A stretch of 64,000 nt of DNA from Leptobrachium leishanense (lineage: Eukaryota > Chordata > Amphibia > Anura > Megophryidae), in NCBI GenBank assembly GCA_009667805.1, contig CM019067.1, forward strand, positions 243,571,721 to 243,635,720, given 5' to 3'. A program made the translations under genes and the position numbers. Below the pieces are notes generated by a model, which saw nothing but the letters and a program-made list of their open reading frames with translations, did not search any database and was not told the DNA's origin. Positions 26,075 to 37,084 of this stretch are shown here, one piece after another (position 1 is the first letter of the stretch; each line of letters begins with the position of its first letter).

Positions 26075-26082
26075 CTTCCAAT

Positions 26083-27579
26083 AACTGAAGATTGATAATG
26101 AAATGAGAGTGGAACTATCACCTTAATGATATTAAACTTTTTCAACTCGTGTTGGCTATGCATTGCTTGTTGATGAGACTTGTGGCCAACACTTTTCCAG
26201 TACCCTATCACAACAAAGACATTTTCCATTTCTACGTCAAGTTTGCCGTCTATTAAGGTTCTAGATGGGCACATCTCAATTGAACCGTTGAGATCCATAG
26301 CGTTCTTCATTATTATGGTAAGTACCCAAACCAACAGGAAGCCCATAGCTTGTAAGGGGGGAAATTTTGATCTGCCTACTGATCCACAGAGCAGCAGAAC
26401 ACATCGTCAAGGGATGGCTGAAAAGAGTATTTACTTCAATAGTTGATAGCCTATGATCACAACCCCAGCAGTCTTTCCCCAGTTCGCCCCTGGCCATTTT
26501 GCATCCTAAAACATGGATGAAAAGATGCACAAAGTTGGATGAAAAGATAATAGATGTGTGTAACCCAGCTCATAGAAGTGCTGGGGTGGTTATTTGTTAA
26601 GTCTAACTTTATTCCTTTCTAACTTCCTGTGTCTGGAGATAATTTATCTTTGTAACATTTTATCCACTTTGAACAAGGGATGGAATTTGCATATTTCTTT
26701 AATTCCTCGTTCACAAAGTGTGATGAAGAAAAGTTTGTATCTGACATTCCATTGCTTAAGTAAATATAAGGCAATAAGTGCAAGTTTAGATTAAAATCTC
26801 AGATGCTTTTATTTATTCGGTTTATAAAAAAAATTAAATCTGTCCCACCCAGACTTTTCCAAACATCACTTAGCTTCCATTGCAAAATTCTTTCTGTCCC
26901 ACCAAGCAAAAAGCTGTCTGGACAGGAATTATCCATTTAGATTTTAATGATGACCCAACAGTTTGTTTCTGCGAACTAAGTTTCCGCTCTAATTAGTTCA
27001 ATATAAATATGAAAAAGAGAGAATCATGATATGTAGGACACATAAAGTACAAAACCATTAGTTGTTAATTGTTTTCTGCCTATTTACATGAGGCAGATCA
27101 GGAGATATACAGATAGCTGTTTTAACCCCTTTACTGCCAGGAGGTTTTCCATAAAACTTCTTCCAGAAATCAGTGAATTTATGGAAAGCCAAACTACAGT
27201 AATCATACAGTATACATTTCTATACTTTTCACTATATGACAGGCAGATTGCTGCAAAAAATATCCACTGTCGCTACAGTGCAGCTGAAATTGTTGTGTCT
27301 CCAATAGAAGACTTACATATGTCCCAGCTCAGCAAACCGTTTTAGCACATCACCTTTAGTGTCTGATGTACTAGAACTTTAGAGGCACAATTTGCAACAT
27401 ATATGCAAGCTAATTTTATTTGCAATAAATTAATTTCCATTGTTCCAAAAAAGAACAGATCAAGTTAATCTTGGGGAACCCGCAGGTGCTTTTTAAGAAC
27501 GAGTTAAGTCAATTTTTTTTAGTGAAGTGTTAAAGTTAAACAATAATTTTCCTGTATCCTATGTATTTATTTACACTGT
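26083..27579. other. No gene recognised
   Basis: AT-rich sequence upstream of the Penelope composite. Short frames only; no domain identified. Confidence 0.45.
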
Positions 27580-28182
27580 ATATAAATACATAAAAACAAT
27601 ACAAACTTGGGCTTGTGAAGGGAGCGCAAGGAAGAAAGAGATAGAATGTATGGTCTCAAATTTCTCGGGTGCTCTTGGATGAAATGATTTCTAGAATAGA
27701 GAATCAAAAGAACACCTTCATTGCATAGTATATATTGCAATTAATAGGAGGCAGTGTGGATAACGGATATAAACTCACAAGCATGGAGCCTCAAGGCTCG
27801 TGATGTTCGCCTTTGAGCCTCTATGGGGGGCTCCTCCCGTCAGAATGGTGATTCGGGAGATAGTTTCAGAATCCAGAAGTACCTCGATAAATAAGAAAAT
27901 AATGGCACAATACCAGAGCAAAATGGCAATATGGTAAGATGGATAATATACACTCACGTGTTCCTGAGCCTCCCGTTTGAGTGGCTCAGTACCTTAGCCT
28001 GTGGACCACTTCAATGGTAGAGGGGGGGTCCCACCCCTATGGTGATAAATTAACTGATGGATGGATGCGATAAAAGTCAGGATCAGGATCAGAAGATGGA
28101 AATTCGGGTATTGAAAAGAAATTTATTGAAATAAAAAATAAAAATAGAATAAAACAAACATAAAATTAACAAAGTAGTTAAA

Positions 28183-28236
28183 AACCGAAACGCGTTTCTC
28201 TCGCTAAACCTGCGAGCTTCATCAGTCGGATGATTT
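28183..28236 (-). ncRNA. Hammerhead-ribozyme-like motif (minus PLE copy)
   Basis: The minus strand contains CTGATGA (28219-28225), a 5-bp stem CTCGC/GCGAG with a 7-nt loop, GAAAC, a minimal helix III and TCGG pairing with upstream CCGA as helix I. It is the same sequence as in the plus copy. Helix II is offset by unpaired AG and A next to the core, so activity is doubtful. Confidence 0.5.
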
Positions 28237-28886
28237 TCCAGTTTGAGCTGATGTCTTTTATCTTGTGGCCAATTTGCCATGATGAGTGTCCTTCACATAT
28301 ATTATAATCAGCTGTTAAGTTGTAGTTGAAGGAAGAGGTGTTTTTTTCGTTTGCGTTCCACTCATATAGATAACCGCCGTTGAATTGCGGTTCAAATGGT
28401 CCTCAGAAGACTTCCGTTATGGCGTTTTCCGGTTTGGCTTTATCTCCATGGAGATCAGGTTAAACATTCGATCTTGAATACGCAAACTGATACAGGTCGA
28501 TCCATGGTTGTTTCGGATGCATATAGCCAGAAGTATATAAGAAAACGAAAATACAGAGAGATGAAGAGATATCTGAAACATACAGATCTTTCTTTGAATT
28601 TTATCATATAGCGGATTGTACTAAAAAGTGATAAATTTCACTCAGAGGGACATAGGTAATAATAAAATTGTACCAATACCTATTGGGGTTCATAACGAGA
28701 TATGATGCAAGAATCAGCTTAACAATGGTATCTAGGTAAAGGAAAAGCGTCTAAGTGGCTTTGGGATATTAAATTATGTGAATACGTGCTATATTAACCC
28801 AATATGGGTTAATTTCACTATGAATTAACATTGGACTGAACGGGAAGATGAAAAGGAGAAGGATGGATTTTAAATGCTATCTACAG

Positions 28887-31328
28887 TCATAGAAAGTGGC
28901 AGACCTCAAAATCTACGTTTAATCCGTTGGGAACTAAAGTATTTAAATGGTAGATCCATCTCATCTCGCTCTTAATGAGTTTCTCACGAATATCCTCTCC
29001 TCTCCAATTGCAACATACTTTTTCTATTCCAATGAACTCTATGTTTTTTGGATCACAATTATGATGTTCTTTATAATGGAGTGATACATTATGTTTGTCA
29101 TATCCTCTAGTTATATTGCATAGATGTTCATTAATCCTAACGGTAAGTGGGCGAGACGTCTGTCCCACGTATCGTTTGTCACAAGGGCATCTAAGTACAT
29201 ATATGATATTTTTAGTGTGACATGTGACCAAATCCTTTATTTTATAATTAGTTCCTTTTATTCCTGCATCAAAATGTCTTATGGTTCTTTTTTTGCTGTT
29301 AATTTTGCGACATGAGATACACTGGCCGCAGTTATAGAATCCAGGAGTCAGACCAAAAGGATGTATGAATTGGTTATTATGGGTCCTAATATGATTCGTG
29401 ACCAGATTTTTATTGAGGTTTTTGCCCCCTCTGAAAGTTATTTTGGGTCTTTCTGCCAAGATATTATTTAGTATCGGATCATTCATTAAGATTGGCCAAT
29501 ATTTTTCTACTGACTTTTTAATTATTTGGTTGTTTGTATTATAATCCATAATGAATGAGACATTATCGGGTTGGTTTGTACATTTGGATTTATATTGTAA
29601 TAATCCATCTCTACTTGTTCTTAAAATTTCTTGTGTAGTTTCGTCCAAAAATTTCTTGTCATATCCTTTTTGTCTAAAATTGTTTGACAATTTATCGGCC
29701 TGGATTAGATATTGTTCATCATCCGTACAGTTTCTGCGTATTCTTAAAAGTTCACCTTTGGGAACGGCTTTAAGCCAAGGAGGGTAATGACCACTGGTAA
29801 TGGGTATATATCCATTAACCTGAACAGGCTTGAAAAATGTTTTTGTTTTTATCTTCCCGTTCTCTATATATATGTCGAGATCAAGAAAATTGACCTGGAC
29901 AGTGCTGATGTTTATGTCTAATTTAATTCCTATATCGTTATGGTTCAGATGGTCTAGGAATCGTTCTAATTCGTTTCTCTCCCCCTTCCAGACAATCAGT
30001 ATGTCATCGATATATCTTTTATATAGGACGAGGTTAGGCCCCCAGCCATGCCCCGTCCATACTGCACCATTTTCCCAGTGGGCCATGAACAGATTGGCAT
30101 AGCTGGGGGCGAACCTCGTCCCCATGGTTGTCCCGTTACATTGTAGGTAGTATTCTCCCCCATACCAAAAGTAGTTATTGTGAAGTATTAATTTGATCCC
30201 CTCGAGTATGTATTGTATCTGTTCTACTCGAAATTTGCCAGAATCTGTCAAAAAAGATTCAACTGCCTTACATCCAATGTCGTGGGGTATTATTGTGTAG
30301 AGTGAATTGACGTCACAGGTGGCAAGTAAGTAGTTTGGTTCCCAGTCAATATCTTTAATTATTTGTAAAGTTGTGATGGTATCCTTTAAGTATGCTAAGG
30401 TGTTTTGTACTAAGGGTTGGAGCAAATAATCGATGTGTTCTGATATCCTGCAGGATATCGAGTTAATACCAGATACGATAGGACGCCCAGGTGGATGGTT
30501 GATGTTTTTATGCACCTTCGGTAGGTGGTATAAAACTGGTATCCTTGGAAAATTAATTTTGAGGTATCGATATTCGTCGTCATTAATAACTCCGATATCT
30601 TTACCTCTTTGTAGATATTCATGAAATTTATGTTTAATGGATTCTGTAGGATTTCCTTCTAGTTTCTTATATGTCACAGGGTCACTCAATAATCTGCATG
30701 TTTCTCGATGGTATTGTTCTTTATTTAATACAACTACCCCCCCCCCTTTATCCGCTGGTTTAATGATCAAATTTGTATCTTGTTTGATTTGTTTTAATCC
30801 CTCATGTTCTTCCTTTGTTAAATTGGAGGGTTTGGTGTATCGAATGTTATTTTCTAATTTTCGAATGTCTCTTTGAATCATTTGATCAAAAGTTTCGATC
30901 TCTTTAGAGATCATGTATCGCGGATAGAATTGGGATTTTTCTTTAAGTGTGGTGTGTACATATTGATTGTTTGATGTTATTGTCCTTTCTACAGGTTTTT
31001 TAGCAAAAAAACGTTTTAAACAAAGTTTTCTCTTGAATTTCTGGAGATCTACAAATGTATTAAAAGTGTCTCCCTGTTGTTTGGGAACATATTTTAATCC
31101 CTTACTTAGAACTCCTATTTGACCTTGCGTTAAATTCTGGCCACTTAAATTGATTACCCCTGTTAATCTCTTATCCTGCCTCTTTTTTCTTTCCTGGACC
31201 AATTTGCCTCCTCTGCATCCTCTTCCCTTTGTATCCTTTTCCCAGTGCTTCTGAGTCTTGATTTCATCTCTACTGAACCTTGAATGGGTTCTCTGTATTT
31301 TTCTCTGAGGGGAGTGGCTTGTTCCCAT
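28887..31328 (-). CDS. Penelope-like reverse transcriptase with GIY-YIG endonuclease, 813 codons
   Basis: The frame is unbroken. Visible order: basic N-terminus (about 1-60); RT fingers with NLIIKPADKGGGVVVLN (186-202), which is typical of PLEs; LPKVHK (269-274) and GRPIVSG (281-287); CDVNSLYT with the first catalytic Asp (D339); CNGTTMGTRFAPSYANL (397-413); YIDDIL (439-444, the catalytic DD); then a cysteine-rich linker CGQCISC (667-673) and a GIY-YIG module (IIYVLR at 708-713, YVGQT at 720-724, RINEH at 731-735). The family copies its RNA by target-primed reverse transcription in the nucleus. The start codon overlaps the end of an upstream ORF in another frame, so translation may begin elsewhere or use coupling. 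Confidence 0.93.
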   Translation of the reverse strand: MGTSHSPQRKIQRTHSRFSRDEIKTQKHWEKDTKGRGCRGGKLVQERKKRQDKRLTGVINLSGQNLTQGQIGVLSKGLKYVPKQQGDTFNTFVDLQKFKRKLCLKRFFAKKPVERTITSNNQYVHTTLKEKSQFYPRYMISKEIETFDQMIQRDIRKLENNIRYTKPSNLTKEEHEGLKQIKQDTNLIIKPADKGGGVVVLNKEQYHRETCRLLSDPVTYKKLEGNPTESIKHKFHEYLQRGKDIGVINDDEYRYLKINFPRIPVLYHLPKVHKNINHPPGRPIVSGINSISCRISEHIDYLLQPLVQNTLAYLKDTITTLQIIKDIDWEPNYLLATCDVNSLYTIIPHDIGCKAVESFLTDSGKFRVEQIQYILEGIKLILHNNYFWYGGEYYLQCNGTTMGTRFAPSYANLFMAHWENGAVWTGHGWGPNLVLYKRYIDDILIVWKGERNELERFLDHLNHNDIGIKLDINISTVQVNFLDLDIYIENGKIKTKTFFKPVQVNGYIPITSGHYPPWLKAVPKGELLRIRRNCTDDEQYLIQADKLSNNFRQKGYDKKFLDETTQEILRTSRDGLLQYKSKCTNQPDNVSFIMDYNTNNQIIKKSVEKYWPILMNDPILNNILAERPKITFRGGKNLNKNLVTNHIRTHNNQFIHPFGLTPGFYNCGQCISCRKINSKKRTIRHFDAGIKGTNYKIKDLVTCHTKNIIYVLRCPCDKRYVGQTSRPLTVRINEHLCNITRGYDKHNVSLHYKEHHNCDPKNIEFIGIEKVCCNWRGEDIREKLIKSEMRWIYHLNTLVPNGLNVDFEVCHFL

Positions 31329-31496
31329 CTTTCCTCTTCCCCTTGTTGAAAAACCTCTTCCTGGTCATGATGGACCAGGGGTAAGTATCTGTTATAGGTG
31401 TATGATGATCGTGAATTAAATGGTTTATTATTACCTTGAAAGGGTAATTGGGAGGAATCGGATTGGTCATGACGATCATGCAAATCTCGTCTCAAG

Positions 31497-31661
31497 CCCA
31501 AGCCCAAGTTTGTATTGTTTTTATGTATTTTTGGTGAAGGACACACCATTGGTGAGCAGCAGAATTGTATAATCCCTACAGTAGTAATACTTTTTCTCAG
31601 CAAAATTCCCCAGCGCCAAACACATTTAACCCCTTCGGGAGTTAAACACACTTTTTTCCAA
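31497..31661 (+). repeat. Pseudo-LTR remnant, 5' copy
   Basis: Matches 36360-36521 almost base for base (for example AAGTTTGTATTGTTTTTATG and CCCCAGCGCCAAACAC). It lies at the head-to-head junction, directly after GTCTCAAG of the truncated minus copy. A direct terminal repeat of this kind is expected from tandem or circular PLE templates. Confidence 0.85.
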
Positions 31662-31694
31662 TAAGTCCATTCACGTGTTGGCTGCGTATAGATA

Positions 31695-32816
31695 ATGGAA
31701 TTTCGAAGCAAATTTGGGAAAAATATAGGAGAAGTTTTTGGTAATACAGAATCCAATGTAACCACCAATATTAGATATGAAGGGATTATAGACAAGAAAA
31801 AATTGACTAACAAACTTGAATATCTGCTCAAAAAAGAAATTAGGCTAAAATGGGACATTATTACGTTAGAACAATATAACAAAGATTTAATTGTCCCACG
31901 AGGTCTAAGGTGGTTAAAAGATCCCTCACCAGAAATGGCTAATGATTCCTTCATGGAAACCTGGTGTGATATGTTGGAGGGTTTCTCACGCACCACTATG
32001 GAAGTAATTATTGCGAGGAGGAGTTCTCTGTTAGGGGAACTCAATACAGAGATTGAGAGCATTTTTAACCAGTTATGTAGTACCACTGACCTACAAGAGA
32101 GAGAATCATTAATGAAAAATATAGAAGGAAGCTTAGACAAAGTGGAAAAAGAGGTTAAAGAAAAAAAGCGAAGTAAATATATACGTGATATTAGGGACTA
32201 TACCAATAATAAAGTATGGATCTTTAATAACCACACGTCATCTAAACACTTTAGGGGAAGGAAAGGAGTTCGAGCTCTGCCAATAGAAGAAGACCTTCAG
32301 GGCAGAACACAACAGGATTTTACTATAGATCAGCCACGCAGATTCTATAAGACACCTATTACGTATCAAGAACCAGTAGTTAGGAACAAGATTCCTCCAG
32401 TTACACATAATCAGCGATATAACCATCCACATGACACCAATTCCTCTTTTCTAAGAAAGAGGAATGGCGTAGTTCCTCCACACTTGAGACGAGATTTGCA
32501 TGATCGTCATGACCAATCCGATTCCTCCCAATTACCCTTTCAAGGTAATAATAAACCATTTAATTCACGATCATCATACACCTATAACAGATACTTACCC
32601 CTGGTCCATCATGACCAGGAAGAGGTTTTTCAACAAAGGGAAGAGGAAAGATGGGAACAAGCCACTCCCCTCAGAGAAAAATACAGAGAACCCATTCAAG
32701 GTTCAGTAGAGATGAAATCAAGACTCAGAAGCACTGGGAAAAGGATACAAAGGGAAGAGGATGCAGAGGAGGCAAATTGGTCCAGGAAAGAAAAAAGAGG
32801 CAGGATAAGAGATTAA
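31695..32816 (+). CDS. Upstream ORF of the Penelope-like element (373 codons), unknown function
   Basis: Begins MEFRSKFGKNIGEVFG and includes WDIITLEQYNKDLIVPRGLR, then a long charged helical region (about residues 110-175, rich in E, K and L, likely coiled coil) and a basic, R/K-rich C-terminus. It overlaps the RT gene by 166 nt in a different frame. I recognise no catalytic motif. Position and composition fit an RNA-binding or structural ORF1-like protein, but that is inference. The minus copy retains only its C-terminal third. Confidence 0.7.
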   Translation: MEFRSKFGKNIGEVFGNTESNVTTNIRYEGIIDKKKLTNKLEYLLKKEIRLKWDIITLEQYNKDLIVPRGLRWLKDPSPEMANDSFMETWCDMLEGFSRTTMEVIIARRSSLLGELNTEIESIFNQLCSTTDLQERESLMKNIEGSLDKVEKEVKEKKRSKYIRDIRDYTNNKVWIFNNHTSSKHFRGRKGVRALPIEEDLQGRTQQDFTIDQPRRFYKTPITYQEPVVRNKIPPVTHNQRYNHPHDTNSSFLRKRNGVVPPHLRRDLHDRHDQSDSSQLPFQGNNKPFNSRSSYTYNRYLPLVHHDQEEVFQQREEERWEQATPLREKYREPIQGSVEMKSRLRSTGKRIQREEDAEEANWSRKEKRGRIRD

Positions 32817-35090
32817 CAGGGGTAATTAATTTAAGTGGCCAGAATTTAACGCAAGGTCAAATAGGAGTTCTAAGTAAGGGATTAAAATATGTTCCCAAAC
32901 AACAAGGAGACACTTTTAATACATTTGTAGATCTCCAGAAATTCAAGAGAAAACTTTGTTTAAAACGTTTTTTTGCTAAAAAACCTGTAGAAAGGACAAT
33001 AACATCAAACAATCAATATGTACACACCACACTTAAAGAAAAATCCCAATTCTATCCGCGATACATGATCTCTAAAGAGATCGAAACTTTTGATCAAATG
33101 ATTCAAAGAGACATTCGAAAATTAGAAAATAACATTCGATACACCAAACCCTCCAATTTAACAAAGGAAGAACATGAGGGATTAAAACAAATCAAACAAG
33201 ATACAAATTTGATCATTAAACCAGCGGATAAAGGGGGGGGTAGTTGTATTAAATAAAGAACAATACCATCGAGAAACATGCAGATTATTGAGTGACCCTG
33301 TGACATATAAGAAACTAGAAGGAAATCCTACAGAATCCATTAAACATAAATTTCATGAATATCTACAAAGAGGTAAAGATATCGGAGTTATTAATGACGA
33401 CGAATATCGATACCTCAAAATTAATTTTCCAAGGATACCAGTTTTATACCACCTACCGAAGGTGCATAAAAACATCAACCATCCACCTGGGCGTCCTATC
33501 GTATCTGGTATTAACTCGATATCCTGCAGGATATCAGAACACATCGATTATTTGCTCCAACCCTTAGTACAAAACACCTTAGCATACTTAAAGGATACCA
33601 TCACAACTTTACAAATAATTAAAGATATTGACTGGGAACCAAACTACTTACTTGCCACCTGTGACGTCAATTCACTCTACACAATAATACCCCACGACAT
33701 TGGATGTAAGGCAGTTGAATCTTTTTTGACAGATTCTGGCAAATTTCGAGTAGAACAGATACAATACATACTCGAGGGGATCAAATTAATACTTCACAAT
33801 AACTACTTTTGGTATGGGGGAGAATACTACCTACAATGTAACGGGACAGCCATGGGGACGAGGTTCGCCCCCAGCTATGCCAATCTGTTCATGGCCCACT
33901 GGGAAAATGGTGCGGTATGGACGGGGCATGGCTGGGGGCCTAACCTCGTCCTATATAAAAGATATATCGATGACATACTGATTGTCTGGAAGGGGGAGAG
34001 AAACGAATTAGAACGATTCCTAGACCATCTGAACCATAACGATATAGGAATTAAATTAGACATAAACATCAGCACTGTCCAGGTCAATTTTCTTGATCTC
34101 GACATATATATAGAGAACGGGAAGATAAAAACAAAAACATTTTTCAAGCCTGTTCAGGTTAATGGATATATACCCATTACCAGTGGTCATTACCCTCCTT
34201 GGCTTAAAGCCGTTCCCAAAGGTGAACTTTTAAGAATACGCAGAAACTGTACGGATGATGAACAATATCTAATCCAGGCCGATAAATTGTCAAACAATTT
34301 TAGACAAAAAGGATATGACAAGAAATTTTTGGACGAAACTACACAAGAAATTTTAAGAACAAGTAGAGATGGATTATTACAATATAAATCCAAATGTACA
34401 AACCAACCCGATAATGTCTCATTCATTATGGATTATAATACAAACAACCAAATAATTAAAAAGTCAGTAGAAAAATATTGGCCAATCTTAATGAATGATC
34501 CGATACTAAATAATATCTTGGCAGAAAGACCCAAAATAACTTTCAGAGGGGGCAAAAACCTCAATAAAAATCTGGTCACGAATCATATTAGGACCCATAA
34601 TAACCAATTCATACATCCTTTTGGTCTGACTCCTGGATTCTATAACTGCGGCCAGTGTATCTCATGTCGCAAAACTAACAGCAAAAAAAGAACCATAAGA
34701 CATTTTGATGCAGGAATAAAAGGAACTAATTATAAAATAAAGGATTTGGTCACATGTCACACTAAAAATATCATATATGTACTTAGATGCCCTTGTGACA
34801 AACGATACGTGGGACAGACGTCTCGCCCACTTACCGTTAGGATTAATGAACATCTATGCAATATAACTAGAGGATATGACAAACATAATGTATCACTCCA
34901 TTATAAAGAACATCATAATTGTGATCCAAAAAACATAGAGTTCATTGGAATAGAAAAAGTATGTTGCAATTGGAGAGGAGAGGATATTCGTGAGAAACTC
35001 ATTAAGAGCGAGATGAGATGGATCTACCATTTAAATACTTTAGTTCCCAACGGATTAAACGTAGATTTTGAGGTCTGCCACTTTCTATGA
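32651..35090 (+). pseudogene. Penelope-like RT with GIY-YIG endonuclease, plus copy (2-nt deletion)
   Basis: Split into 32651-33256 and 33288-35090. The cause is visible: the G tract after GATAAA has 8 G (33233-33240) where the minus copy has 10, shifting the frame inside the PADKGGG motif and giving a stop soon after. Everything downstream is intact, including YIDDIL, the CGQCISC cysteines and the GIY-YIG module. Amino-acid differences from the minus copy are few, for example TAMGTRF versus TTMGTRF and RKTNSKK versus RKINSKK. Confidence 0.92.
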
Positions 35091-35739
35091 CTGTAGATAG
35101 CATTTAAAATCCTTCCTTCTCCTTTTCATCTTCCCGTTCAGTCCAATGTTAATTCATAGTGAAATTAACCCATATTGGGTTAATATAGCACGTATTCACA
35201 TAATTTAATATCCCAAAGCCACTTAGACGCTTTTCCTTTACCTAGATACCATTGTTAAGCTGATTCTTGCATCATATCTCGTTATGAACCCCAATAGGTA
35301 TTGGTACAATTTTATTATTACCTATGTCCCTCTGAGTGAAATTTATCACTTTTTAGTACAATCCGCTATATGATAAAATTCAAAGAAAGATCTGTATGTT
35401 TCAGATATCTCTTCATCTCTCTGTATTTTCGTTTTCTTATATACTTCTGGCTATATGCATCCGAAACAACCATGGATCGACCTGTATCAGTTTGCGTATT
35501 CAAGATCGAATGTTTAACCTGATCTCCATGGAGATAAAGCCAAACCGGAAAACGCCATAACGGAAGTCTTCTGAGGACCATTTGAACCGCAATTCAACGG
35601 CGGTTATCTATATGAGTGGAACGCAAACGAAAAAAACACCTCTTCCTTCAACTACAACTTAACAGCTGATTATAATATATGTGAAGGACACTCATCATGG
35701 CCAATTGGCCACAAGATAAAAGACATCAGCTCAAACTGG

Positions 35740-35800
35740 AAAATCATCCGACTGATGAAGCTCGCAGGTTTAGCGAGAGAAACGCGTTTCGGTTTTTAAC
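35740..35800 (+). ncRNA. Hammerhead-ribozyme-like motif (plus PLE copy)
   Basis: Elements in order: CCGA (35748-35751), CTGATGA (35752-35758), a stem CTCGC/GCGAG with loop AGGTTTA, GAAAC (35779-35783), a 2-nt loop closed by A-U and C-G, GTT as the NUH cleavage triplet (35786-35788), and TCGG (35789-35792) pairing with CCGA. This is the type-I layout with a tiny helix III known from PLEs. Helix II is separated from the core by extra A/G residues, so it may be inactive or work only as a dimer. Confidence 0.55.
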
Positions 35801-36359
35801 TACTTTGTTAATTTTATGTTTGTTTTATTCTATTTTTATTTTTTATTTCAATAAATTTCTTTTCAATACCCGAATTTCCATCTTCTGATCCTGATCCTGA
35901 CTTTTATCGCATCCATCCATCAGTTCATTTATCACCATAGGGGTGGGACCCCCCTCTACCATTGAAGTGGTCCACAGGCTAAGGTACTGAGCCACTCAAA
36001 CGGGAGGCTCAGGAACACGTGAGTGTATATTATCCATCTTACCATATTGCCATTTTGCTCTGGTATTGTGCCATTATTTTCTTATTTATCGAGGTACTTC
36101 TGGATTCTGAAACTATCTCCCGAATCACCATTCTGACGGGAGGAGCCCCCCATAGAGGCTCAAAGGCGAACATCACGAGCCTTGAGGCTCCATGCTTGTG
36201 AGTTTATATCCGTTATCCACACTGCCTCCTATTAATTGCAATATATACTATGCAATGAAGGTGTTCTTTTGATTCTCTATTCTAGAAATCATTTCATCCA
36301 AGAGCACCCGAGAAATTTGAGACCATACATTCTATCTCTTTCTTCCTTGCGCTCCCTTC

Positions 36360-36521
36360 ACAAGCCCAAGTTTGTATTGTTTTTATGTATTTTTGGTGAA
36401 GGACACACCATTGGTGAGCAGCAGAATCGTATAATCCCTACAGTAGTAATACTTTTTCTCAGCAAAATTCCCCAGCGCCAAACACATTTAACCCCTTCGG
36501 GAGTTAAACACACTTTTTTCC
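36360..36521 (+). repeat. Pseudo-LTR remnant, 3' copy
   Basis: The terminal 160 bp of the plus PLE copy, repeating 31497-31661. It ends CACTTTTTTCC immediately before the putative duplicated target ATATAAATACATAA. Confidence 0.85.
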
Positions 36522-36540
36522 ATATAAATACATAAGTCAA

Positions 36541-36733
36541 GAAAGTAGTAACGCACAATGGGGTCTTTGTCAACGGCAAAACGGATATTTAATGCAATCA
36601 ACATGCGCAATATTATGCTCTGGGTCCTAATAAAAGTCCTTAAAGACTGAAACATTGATTGTTTAGAGCTACAATTGCAAAATTTACCTGTTTTGCCTTT
36701 GACAAAGACCCCATTATGTGTTACTACTTTCCA
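36541..36733. repeat. Short foldback repeat
   Basis: The left arm, 36541-36584 (AGTAACGCACAATGGGGTC), is the inverted near-copy of about 36688-36733 (GACAAAGACCCCATTATGTG), separated by about 100 bp. The loop contains CTTAAAGACTGAAACATTG, reminiscent of the PLE-tail motifs. Non-coding. Confidence 0.6.
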
Positions 36734-37084
36734 GACTTATGTTACTACACATCATTATGCTGCCCAGAGTGGCAAAAATTGGCCTGGGCTTTTTAGACAG
36801 AGCAGCCCACTATACTTTTAATACTAGGTACCAGATTACTTTTTCTTCCTCCTCGTCTGAGTTTCCCCTACCTAGGTCTTGCCTGCCACAGTACTTTGCA
36901 GTCATTTGGTACCGTCTCCTCTTGGGATGCATCCGGCTCCAGACTTTGTGAGGCCTTAGGTGAAACTGAAACATGAGGCCCCCACTGACATCCATAATTG
37001 AAAAATGCAAGCGATATAAAATTAACTGTATAAATTGCTTATTTTAAAACAAACCTTAAATCCTACTATCTAACAATTCACGGC

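Larger units (their letters stand above)
27594..31494 (-). mobile_element. Penelope-like element, minus copy (5'-truncated)
   Basis: Reading on the minus strand from 31494 down to about 27594, this is nearly identical to 32485-36381 of the plus copy. Its 5' end is truncated within the upstream ORF at the equivalent of 32485. It contains the complete RT-GIY-YIG frame, the hammerhead-like core at 28183-28236 and most of the 3' region. It joins head to head with the plus copy. Confidence 0.92.
31497..36521 (+). mobile_element. Penelope-like element, plus copy (with 5' pLTR remnant)
   Basis: Begins with about 165 bp (31497-31661) that is nearly identical to the element's own end (36360-36521), as in the pseudo-LTR arrangement of Penelope-like elements. 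Then follow an upstream ORF (31695-32816), the RT-endonuclease gene (32651-35090, frameshifted), and a 3' region with a hammerhead-like core at 35748-35792. A 14-bp sequence (ATATAAATACATAA) occurs right after its end (36522-36535) and before the start of the minus copy (27580-27593). Confidence 0.92.

Noticed and set aside
27123..27533. Possible TTAA element beginning TTAACCCCTTTACTGCC
   Set aside because: The right-hand candidate end (AGTGAAGTGTTAA) is only weakly complementary, and nothing inside supports a known family.
29830..30876. Plus-strand ORFs at 29830-30102 and 30637-30876, and mirrored ones at 33875-34147
   Set aside because: They are complements of the RT coding sequence and appear in mirror image in the other copy.
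31163..32140. 325-codon minus-strand frame across the PLE junction
   Set aside because: It runs antisense through the plus copy's upstream ORF and pseudo-LTR and then into the truncated ORF1 remnant of the minus copy. Only the last third is real coding sequence, so the fusion is an artefact of the head-to-head junction.
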